From NCBI RefSeq assembly GCF_001644035.1, contig NZ_LUUG01000078.1, positions 1 through 33,960 on the forward strand: 33,960 bases of DNA. Reading direction: 5' to 3'. Both the position numbers and the translations under genes were made by a program. Shown in pieces: positions 17,773 to 23,518 of this stretch (positions are counted from its first letter, which is position 1; each line of letters starts with the position of its first letter). The notes beneath the pieces were generated by a model. It did no database searches. It was not told the origin of the DNA and saw only the letters and a program-made list of their open reading frames with translations. This DNA comes from Methylomonas methanica. Lineage in GTDB: Bacteria > Pseudomonadota > Gammaproteobacteria > Methylococcales > Methylomonadaceae.

Positions 17773-18081
17773 CTATTGGGTGTCAGGCACATATAAGCTT
17801 TGAATTAGTTTTCGTTCTTCGCTGGTTAACACGACCCGGGAATACTTTTGTCCGGCGCGCTGCTGTTCCGACGCCTGAGCGTGGCGTCTATCGGCAATGC
17901 GCCTATCGTCCACCCGGCGAATATGATCGCGCCGGTCGACTTTCGGCCAAGCCAGATAGGCATTTTTGATATGTTCCAGCCACTCCGGCGAACCAAACGG
18001 ATAAGCAACCTGCCGTCTATCGCTTAAACGTCGGGTTTGCGCGGATCGGCGCGCTTGTGCTCGCAATTCATGGGCGCTCAT
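17773..18081 (-). CDS. Hypothetical Arg-rich protein with DRR repeats
   Basis: A 102-residue soluble, very basic protein that I cannot assign to a named family. Visible features are repeated (D)RR motifs (RRLSDRRQ, DRRDHIRRVDDRRIADRR) around a conserved-looking centre FGSPEWLEHIKNAYLAWPKVDRRD, and a C-terminal LTSEERKLIQSLYV. The basic clusters could bind nucleic acid or acidic surfaces; this is speculation. GGAGG 9 bases before the ATG supports translation. A palindromic promoter with a GATAAT -10 element lies upstream at 18133-18175, which would place it in the window's regulon. Confidence 0.65.
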   Translation of the reverse strand: MSAHELRAQARRSAQTRRLSDRRQVAYPFGSPEWLEHIKNAYLAWPKVDRRDHIRRVDDRRIADRRHAQASEQQRAGQKYSRVVLTSEERKLIQSLYVPDTQ

Positions 18082-18132
18082 ATCCCGTTTCCTCCTTCGT
18101 TGTTTAATCAGGCGGCTTCATATTACTCGCCG

Positions 18133-18175
18133 ATTATCCGCTTGCCGGTTGGTTGAGTATGTACGGCAGGATACA
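18133..18175 (-). promoter_or_regulatory. Palindromic promoter of the Arg-rich protein gene
   Basis: Minus strand: TGTATCCTGCCGTACA (18175-18160), then GATAAT (18138-18133) starting exactly 22 bases later. The downstream half CGTACA is perfect; the upstream half and centre are degenerate. Predicted leader about 45 bases. Confidence 0.5.
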
Positions 18176-18319
18176 TAGAGCGCGCATTAGGCACAAAACT
18201 GGGCCTGATTAGTAGGCGGCCGCAACTGAAGCCGTGCGTGTCTTCAAATCGTCATGAAGGATTACCGGATTTTAGAATGGCAAACGCCAGGATTATCAGG
18301 CGTCAACCGGCGCCGACAC

Positions 18320-18730
18320 TTAAACGCCCGTCAGCCAGTCTTCGATAGTCAAAACACCATCGGGAACCAAGCTGAATGCTTTGTCATGGGTAACAAGTAT
18401 GGTTTTGGCCGCTATTGCATGCGCGGCGATCATCATGTCGAGGGCCCCAAGTGTAATGCCGACCGACATGCAAGAAGCACGTAAATCGCCATAAACGGTG
18501 GCAACTTGCTCGTCCCAGGGCAATGTCTCGACACGAAAAAGAAATTCCCGGATCAGTTTTGCCAGGGTGGCGGGATGTCCCTTACGGGCTAAGCCATATA
18601 ACAGTTCGCCTTGTGTGACTGCGGATATGGTAATACTGTCCATCGGCAATGACGCCAACTTGTGTCGAATCTCCGGGGGATGGCTTTTGATAATATAACT
18701 GGCCATATTGGTATCCAGCATATAGCGCAT
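18320..18730 (-). CDS. vapC: PIN-domain ribonuclease toxin VapC
   Basis: A 136-residue PIN-domain toxin of a type II toxin-antitoxin pair; VapC toxins cut specific tRNA or rRNA sites. The four acidic metal-binding residues are in place: D6 (MLDTN), E42 (TQGELLYG), D98 (ALDMMIAAHA) and D116 (THDKAF). The intact active site suggests a functional toxin. I choose the ATG at 18730, whose A is shared with the TGA stop of the antitoxin gene (TGATG), rather than the TTG one codon earlier. This overlap implies translational coupling. Confidence 0.92.
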   Translation of the reverse strand: MRYMLDTNMASYIIKSHPPEIRHKLASLPMDSITISAVTQGELLYGLARKGHPATLAKLIREFLFRVETLPWDEQVATVYGDLRASCMSVGITLGALDMMIAAHAIAAKTILVTHDKAFSLVPDGVLTIEDWLTGV

Positions 18731-18972
18731 CAAAACAAATCCCGCTCTTGGCTCGGCAGGTCTTCGCGATCCGCCATGAAATCGGCAGGAATCTTTGTGC
18801 GGTCGGCAAGCTCGAAAAACTCCGCCCAGGATACCGGTTTGGGCGACAGAATAACTTCGCCCGTCACGGCATCACGACGAATAAATACTTCCGCTCCCGG
18901 AAAACGGAATTCTTTCGGAAGCCGCAGCGCTTGGCTCCGGCCAGTGATAAATAACTTCGCAGTCGTATGCAT
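18730..18972 (-). CDS. vapB: VapB antitoxin, AbrB/SpoVT-like
   Basis: An 80-residue antitoxin. The N-terminal half ([34 protein letters not shown]) is a swapped-hairpin AbrB/VapB DNA-binding fold, in which [12 protein letters not shown] is the family hallmark. The C-terminal tail ([25 protein letters not shown]) should wrap around and inhibit VapC. The ribosome binding site is a G-rich AAAAGGGGGG just before the start. The pair probably represses its own promoter; the inverted repeat ATATCA/TGATAT at about 19005-19035 is a possible operator. Confidence 0.92.
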   Translation of the reverse strand: MHTTAKLFITGRSQALRLPKEFRFPGAEVFIRRDAVTGEVILSPKPVSWAEFFELADRTKIPADFMADREDLPSQERDLF

Positions 18973-19101
18973 ATCCCCCCCTTTTTAATAGCTATCAGAA
19001 GTATATATCATGACTTGGTATGTATTACTGATATTTATCAAACTGATTCAGTAAGAGTAAGGCATAGATAAACCGTAAACCGCGTAATAACCAGAAAACT
19101 A

Positions 19102-19145
19102 GGTGCGCTAGCGTACAGACCTGATAGCCGCAATCCGCGCATGCT
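19102..19145 (+). promoter_or_regulatory. Palindromic promoter of the RlpA-like gene
   Basis: GGTGCGCTAGCGTACA (19102-19117) followed by GACC, with CATGCT at 19140-19145 starting 23 bases after the palindrome (one more than standard). Exactly 56 bases separate the palindrome from the ATG at 19174, matching the DUF3096 promoter. Confidence 0.6.
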
Positions 19146-19173
19146 TAACCTGTAAATCAGCAGGAGAACGGCC

Positions 19174-19662
19174 ATGATCATTCATCGCAAGCTTTCGGGA
19201 TTCATCGGTGCCTTATTGATAGGTTTATGGGCGAGTGCCGGCTGTCGCTCGGATCGCAACAGCGAGCAAAACCAGCAGCAATCGCCTGACCAAGCCGGCA
19301 CATCCAACGAATCCAAGCATAAGGAAGTCGGTGAAGCATCGTGGTACGGACCGGGCTTTCATGGCCAGGAGACGGCCAGCGGCGAGACCTTCGATCAGAA
19401 ACAACTCACCGCCGCGCATCCGAGTTTGCCGATGGGCACCAAAGCGACCGTGACCAATCTGGATAACGGTAAAAAAGTCGACGTAACCATCAACGATAGG
19501 GGCCCGGCGGCCAAAGAAGACAGAGCCATAGACCTATCCAGCGCAGCGGCTAACAAGCTGGATATGAAAAAAGACGGCACTGCACAGGTCAAGATAGAGA
19601 CTAAATCCACCAAGAAAACCCGCGCGAAAACCGGCAAAGCCAAACTCGCGGCAAAGCCTTAG
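19174..19662 (+). CDS. RlpA-like double-psi beta-barrel lipoprotein
   Basis: A 162-residue lipoprotein (lipobox WASAGC, C24) with a Gln/Ser-rich linker and a double-psi beta-barrel domain (about 50-130): GEASWYGPGFHGQETASGETFD, LTAAHPSLPMGTKATVTNLDNGKKVDVTINDRGP and RAIDLSSAAANKL. This matches the catalytic core of RlpA, which cleaves denuded glycan strands of the wall. It has no SPOR domain; instead a Lys-rich tail (KIETKSTKKTRAKTGKAKLAAKP) follows, so it should not be targeted to the septum in the usual way. AGGAG lies 8 bases before the ATG. Confidence 0.88.
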   Translation: MIIHRKLSGFIGALLIGLWASAGCRSDRNSEQNQQQSPDQAGTSNESKHKEVGEASWYGPGFHGQETASGETFDQKQLTAAHPSLPMGTKATVTNLDNGKKVDVTINDRGPAAKEDRAIDLSSAAANKLDMKKDGTAQVKIETKSTKKTRAKTGKAKLAAKP

Positions 19663-19799
19663 GTCACTATCATCAGCGTTAGCGTATAACGTCGTGATGC
19701 TCGCTCTCCTCACCGCTACCCTTTCCATCCGCAGAGGGGGCAGGTTTTTGGCAATTTGCCGGGGTTTGGATTTGCTGAACCAGCTTCATCACCCGACCC

Positions 19800-19834
19800 T
19801 TTAATATTATCGCTCCGCTGAAGGCGGGAGCCCA
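19800..19834. repeat. Extragenic palindrome, TCGTCGCTCCCGC family (copy 2, decayed)
   Basis: CGCTCCGC and GGCGGGAGC around TGAAG, followed by CCCAAG, resembling the copies at 15536 and 26535 but with an imperfect stem. Confidence 0.4.
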
Positions 19835-19859
19835 AGGGCAATGCCGTTAAGTTAAGGCA

Positions 19860-19936
19860 CCTCCCCCTTTGAAAAAGGGGGATCGAGGGGGATTAATTTA
19901 GATAATCTCCCCTGCCCCTCTTTTTCAAAGAGGGGA
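19860..19936. repeat. Inverted-repeat element built on CCCCCTTTGAAAAAGGGGG
   Basis: The left arm (CCCCCTTTGAAAAAGGGGG then ATCGAGGGGGATTA) is mirrored by an imperfect right arm ending in CTCTTTTTCAAAGAGGGG. The whole element is about 77 bp and can fold into one long hairpin. It looks like a small non-coding dispersed repeat. With copy 2 of the GC-rich palindrome it accounts for most of the 312 bases between the RlpA-like gene and 19975. Confidence 0.7.
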
Positions 19937-19974
19937 ATGACGAATCAAAGGAACCCAAGCGACGGATTACTAGC

Positions 19975-20337
19975 CTATCTCTTCTGCAGAAAATACCAGA
20001 GCGGCACCAGCATGCCAACGCCGGCCACCACACCTAACAGCCACATCAAGATTCTGCCGAATACCGTGAGCAAAAAATCGACGCCTTCTTGGTTGGTAGG
20101 GAAATAGACTAAGGGAATCCGGGTTTTCAGTTGTTTGGGCACAAAACTCCGCACATCGAGTACGAACACCGCCACGCTCAGAAGCGCGTAGATCACAAAA
20201 AATGCCACAACTTGCGGATCGGCAATGCCAATATCAATTACACCGCTGGTGTTAAGGATGGCAAGCAAGGTCAGCGGTGCCGATAGCGACAAGCCGGTGA
20301 CGAATGCGGTGGTTCGGGTTGCGTGAGGAAAGGCCAT
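19975..20337 (-). CDS. Hypothetical membrane protein coupled to squalene-hopene cyclase
   Basis: A 120-residue protein with three predicted membrane segments: about 12-30 (VTGLSLSAPLTLLAIL), about 42-62 (VVAFFVIYALLSVAVFVLDV) and about 92-117 (ILMWLLGVVAGVGMLVPLWYF). I do not recognise a family. Its ATG lies 7 bases after the stop of the hopene cyclase gene and has no ribosome binding site of its own, so it is probably translated by coupling. That arrangement hints at a role in hopanoid synthesis or membrane placement, but this is inference from position only. Confidence 0.65.
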   Translation of the reverse strand: MAFPHATRTTAFVTGLSLSAPLTLLAILNTSGVIDIGIADPQVVAFFVIYALLSVAVFVLDVRSFVPKQLKTRIPLVYFPTNQEGVDFLLTVFGRILMWLLGVVAGVGMLVPLWYFLQKR

Positions 20338-20344
20338 AATGGTT

Positions 20345-22306
20345 TTATCGGTCTGCCCGCGCGTTGCGATAACGAGCCAGCGCCCACAAGGGGAAAAATT
20401 TGTCGTAGCCGTGGTACTTCAGATAAAAAAACTTGGGAAAACCCGGCGCGTTGAAACACTCGTCGCGCCAGAAACCGTCGGCCTGTTGATTTCTCAGCAG
20501 ATAGTCCACGCCGTCCGCTACCTCTGGGCAGTCGTATTCCTTAGCGGCCAGCAATGCCATGACGGCCAAGGCGGTATGAAATGCGGTACTGCATTCGAAT
20601 TCACCGCGAATCCTGGGGTCGTGATAGCCGATATTGCCCTCGCCCCAGCCGCCATCGGCGCGTTGTTTGGACTTCAACCAAATCGCGGCCCGGCGCACGC
20701 TGGTGTCGTCGGCTGCAATGCCGGCCGCGGCAAATCCCAGCAACACCGACCAGGTGCCGTAGATGTAGTTAGTGCCCCAGCGCCCGAACCAGGAACCGTC
20801 GGCTTCCTGCTCGGCGCGTAAATACGCGACGCATCTGTCGATAACGGCGCGATGCTGCGGCTGTTGCTCGTCGAGCTTACCTAACAGCATGATGCAACGC
20901 GCACTCACATCGGCGGTTGGCGGGTCCAGCAGCGCGCCGTGGTCGGCAAACGGAATTTGATTTAAATAATAATGATCGTTGTCGGCATCGAAAGCGCCAT
21001 AGCCGCCATTGTGCGACTGCATGCCGGCAATCCAGTTTGCGGCGCGTAGGATATTCTCGGCAAACACCGGTGTATCGGCTTGCAGCATGGCGTAAGCCAC
21101 CACGGCGGTATCATCGACATCCGGATAATAGCTATTGCCGAATTGAAAAGCCCAACCGCCGCCGGCCAAGTTCGGACGCTGCACGCGCCAGTCACCCGGC
21201 TCGTCGCTTAATTGTTTGCTCGCCAGCCAGCGCAAGGCGGATTGGGTGGCTTGTAGACTCTGCGGATCATGCTCTTGGCTATCGGCTTCCTGCAAAGCCA
21301 GCACCGCCAAACCGGTATCCCAGATCGGCGACACGCAAGGCTGGCAGTACGCCGTATCATCTTTCACTACCAGCAATTTATCGATGGCCGCCCGGGCGAT
21401 TTGCCGCTGTGCGTTATCCGGCGGAATGCCCAGATAATCCATCGCTTCATAAGCATTGACCATCGCGGTAAATATTGCCCCCAGCCCGTCGTAGCCATTC
21501 AAACGCGCCATGAACCAATCCGTGGCTTTGGCAGTGGCCTTGCGGCGAATATAGCCGGGTAGCAATGGTTCCAACAATCGGCCGAGACGATCCAGCACTA
21601 AAATCGCTTTACCCAACGGGGTTTTGACATGGGAAAAATAATGCACTTCTTGATCGGCTGGCGTCAGAAACAATTCGGCGATAGCGATGCTGCGCGGATT
21701 GCGGGCTTTGACCTGATAGGTACACAAAATCGACAGCGGCACCATCACAGTCCGCGACCAGTAAGAGACTTTGTCGATATGAAACGGAAACCACTTCGGC
21801 AACAGCATGATTTCCACCGGAATAAACGGCACGCCGCGCCAGGGGATTTGTTCGAACATCGCCAGCATGATGCGGGTAAACACATTGGCCTTGGCCGCAC
21901 CGCCTTGCATTAATATCCATTCGCGGGCTTTGACCATATGCGCCGCGTCCATACTATCGCCGGCCATTTTTAAGGCGTAATAGGTCTTGATGGTGCAGCT
22001 AAGGTCGCCTGGGCCGCCTTTATATAACGGGTAACTGCCGTCGGAGCCGACCTGGCTGCGCAGGAAGTTGGCAATTTTGGCTTCCAGCGTGGTGTCAATT
22101 TCGGCCATGAAATGCATCATCAGGATGTATTCGGCGGGGATGGTGCAATCGGCTTCCAGCTCGAACACCCAATAACCGGCCGGGTTTTGTAAACCCAGCA
22201 AACCAGACTTGGCTAAGGCAATCGCGGCATCCGGATTTGCCGGAGCGGAGGCAGCAACGGTGTGTTCAAAATCCGCACCGGACAGTGACGAGTTTTCTAT
22301 TAACAT
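20345..22306 (-). CDS. shc: Squalene-hopene cyclase
   Basis: A 653-residue monotopic membrane enzyme that cyclises squalene to hopene/hopanol, the committed step of hopanoid synthesis. The catalytic DVDDTA motif is at 396-401, with D398 as the expected proton donor. Several QW repeats are visible, for example QNPAGYWVFELEADCTIPAEYILMMHF near the N terminus, QEADGSWFGRWGTNYIYGTW and QRADGGWGE near the C terminus. Length and motif order are normal for bacterial SHC. The start has only a weak AGAG ribosome binding site. Upstream, a strong intrinsic terminator at 22381-22418 separates it from the palindromic promoter at 22507-22549, so expression by that promoter would need read-through. The coupled membrane protein gene follows. 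Confidence 0.96.
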   Translation of the reverse strand: MLIENSSLSGADFEHTVAASAPANPDAAIALAKSGLLGLQNPAGYWVFELEADCTIPAEYILMMHFMAEIDTTLEAKIANFLRSQVGSDGSYPLYKGGPGDLSCTIKTYYALKMAGDSMDAAHMVKAREWILMQGGAAKANVFTRIMLAMFEQIPWRGVPFIPVEIMLLPKWFPFHIDKVSYWSRTVMVPLSILCTYQVKARNPRSIAIAELFLTPADQEVHYFSHVKTPLGKAILVLDRLGRLLEPLLPGYIRRKATAKATDWFMARLNGYDGLGAIFTAMVNAYEAMDYLGIPPDNAQRQIARAAIDKLLVVKDDTAYCQPCVSPIWDTGLAVLALQEADSQEHDPQSLQATQSALRWLASKQLSDEPGDWRVQRPNLAGGGWAFQFGNSYYPDVDDTAVVAYAMLQADTPVFAENILRAANWIAGMQSHNGGYGAFDADNDHYYLNQIPFADHGALLDPPTADVSARCIMLLGKLDEQQPQHRAVIDRCVAYLRAEQEADGSWFGRWGTNYIYGTWSVLLGFAAAGIAADDTSVRRAAIWLKSKQRADGGWGEGNIGYHDPRIRGEFECSTAFHTALAVMALLAAKEYDCPEVADGVDYLLRNQQADGFWRDECFNAPGFPKFFYLKYHGYDKFFPLWALARYRNARADR

Positions 22307-22380
22307 GATTTATTCTCTGATTTCACTGAGCAGGCAGGCATTTCACCGGGGATCGCACCGTACATAGCGTAAGGCCGGTC

Positions 22381-22418
22381 AAAAAAAACCGCCGCAACTG
22401 AAGAACGTTGCTGCGGCG
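22381..22418 (-). terminator. Intrinsic terminator in front of shc
   Basis: Minus strand: CGCCGCAGCAAC, loop, GTTGCGGCG, then eight T residues (A8 at 22381-22388 on the plus strand). The stem is strong with a small bulge. It lies 75 bases before the shc start codon, an unusual place for a terminator unless it ends a small transcript or acts as an attenuator. Confidence 0.75.
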
Positions 22419-22500
22419 AGTCGCACACATGGTCATGGAGGCCCTGTAAAGTGAAGACCGATTGGGGTATAAGCTAAAACCGCCTTCTCCCAAGTCGCAA
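22381..22500 (-). ncRNA. Candidate ~120-nt transcript (small RNA or shc leader)
   Basis: A predicted class II-type promoter (22507-22549) would start transcription near 22500 on the minus strand, and an intrinsic terminator ends at 22381. Between them I find no reading frame with a ribosome binding site; a frame from 22426 (MTMCATRRSNVL) runs through the terminator and is not convincing. It could be a free small RNA or an attenuated leader of the squalene-hopene cyclase gene. The boundaries are predictions. Confidence 0.45.
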
Positions 22501-22506
22501 ATAGAT

Positions 22507-22549
22507 AGGGTAATAGTCTGCTCAATTCCGGTCTGTACGTTACCGCACA
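22507..22549 (-). promoter_or_regulatory. Palindromic promoter facing shc / small transcript
   Basis: Minus strand: TGTGCGGTAACGTACA (22549-22534), GACC, then TACCCT (22512-22507) starting exactly 22 bases after the palindrome. It forms a divergent pair with the promoter at 22591. Confidence 0.7.
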
Positions 22550-22590
22550 TAAGCCGGTTGGTGCTCGATGCAGAAAAACGCCAACCGCTC

Positions 22591-22633
22591 TGTTCCCTAC
22601 CGCACAGAGCGGAATTTTGTTTGCGAATAGACT
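22591..22633 (+). promoter_or_regulatory. Palindromic promoter of Crp/Fnr gene 2
   Basis: TGTTCCCTACCGCACA (22591-22606), with TAGACT (22628-22633) starting exactly 22 bases later. Here the outer symmetry extends to 9 bp on each side: CCGCTCTGT and ACAGAGCGG. Predicted leader about 61 bases. This suggests that Crp/Fnr 2 controls itself or is controlled by a paralogue. Confidence 0.65.
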
Positions 22634-22700
22634 AAAGGTTTACACTAGCCCCTATGGGCAGGAGCCAACCTATTTTGTCCGATAACCACCAAGGCAGCAG

Positions 22701-23429
22701 ATGACCGATCCAGACACCCCGAAAAACAACCATTTGCTAAATGCCTTACCGGAAGCGGAATACGAGCGGCTATTTCCGCACCTGGAACGTGTGGACATGC
22801 CACTTGGCGAAGTGATTTACGAGTCCGGCGGCGAGTTGCGCTACGTTTATTTTCCCGTCACTTCTATTGTGTCCTTGTTGTATGTGATGGAGAACGGCGC
22901 ATCGGCGGAAATTGCAGTGGTCGGCAAGGACGGTATCATAGGCGTGGCATTGTTCATGGGCGGCGGCAGTATGCCCAACCGCGCGGTGGTGCAAAGCGCC
23001 GGTCACGCTTACCGTTTGCGCGGGCAACTGTTAATGCATGAGTTCAACCGTTACGAAGGCATGCTGCACCTGCTGTTGCGTTATACCCAGGCTTTAATCA
23101 CGCAAATGGCGCAAACCGCCGTATGCAATCGGCATCATTCGGTGGATCAACAACTCTGCCGCTGGTTGTTATTAAGCCTGGACCGGCTGCCCTCCAACGA
23201 ATTGACCATGACCCAGGAATTGATCGCCAACATGCTCGGCGTGCGCCGCGAAGGCGTTACCGAAGCAGCGGGCAAATTACAACATGCAGGATTGATCCAT
23301 TACAGCAGAGGCCGAATCACAGTGCTGGACAGACCGGGTTTGGAAGAACGGGTTTGCGAATGCTATCACGTGGTGAAAGCCGAGTCGGATAGACTTCTCC
23401 CCCCCCCCGTTGAATTAATTGCGTTATAA
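22701..23429 (+). CDS. Crp/Fnr family transcription regulator 2
   Basis: A 242-residue protein with a cNMP-type sensor barrel (about 11-125), a long dimer helix (about 127-160) and a winged helix (168-212). The recognition helix is near GVRREGVTEAAGKL (180-193). C142 (AVCNRHH), C153 (QLCRW) and the CEC pair C219/C221 are shared with paralogue 1, and C142 and CEC also with paralogue 3. It lacks the Fnr-type N-terminal iron-sulphur ligands. It carries its own copy of the TGTnCG promoter, making it the most likely activator of that regulon, although paralogues 1 and 3 are alternatives. A run of ten C residues (23399-23408) near the 3' end encodes three prolines; slippage there would change only the last few residues. 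Confidence 0.88.
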   Translation: MTDPDTPKNNHLLNALPEAEYERLFPHLERVDMPLGEVIYESGGELRYVYFPVTSIVSLLYVMENGASAEIAVVGKDGIIGVALFMGGGSMPNRAVVQSAGHAYRLRGQLLMHEFNRYEGMLHLLLRYTQALITQMAQTAVCNRHHSVDQQLCRWLLLSLDRLPSNELTMTQELIANMLGVRREGVTEAAGKLQHAGLIHYSRGRITVLDRPGLEERVCECYHVVKAESDRLLPPPVELIAL

Positions 23430-23450
23430 GAAGGCAAACAGCCGGCTGCT

Positions 23451-23505
23451 TGTAGGTGCGAATTTAGTCGCACTACCGGCCTTATAGATCGAATGAATTC
23501 GACCC
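23451..23505. repeat. Extragenic palindromes between convergent genes
   Basis: GTGCGA (23456-23461) and TCGCAC (23468-23473) form a perfect 6-bp stem around ATTTAG. TCGAAT GA ATTCGA follows at 23489-23502. They lie between the Crp/Fnr 2 and GGDEF-EAL genes and could serve as a two-way transcription barrier, but no T run follows. Confidence 0.5.
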
Positions 23506-23518
23506 CACCAAGCAAACC

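Noticed and set aside
19673..19688. TCAGCGTTAGCGTATA after the RlpA-like gene
   Set aside because: Only one half-site fits and it lies downstream of the gene with no obvious target.
22323..22550. 75-residue frame upstream of shc
   Set aside because: It runs through the intrinsic terminator and the promoter palindrome and has no family similarity or ribosome binding site.
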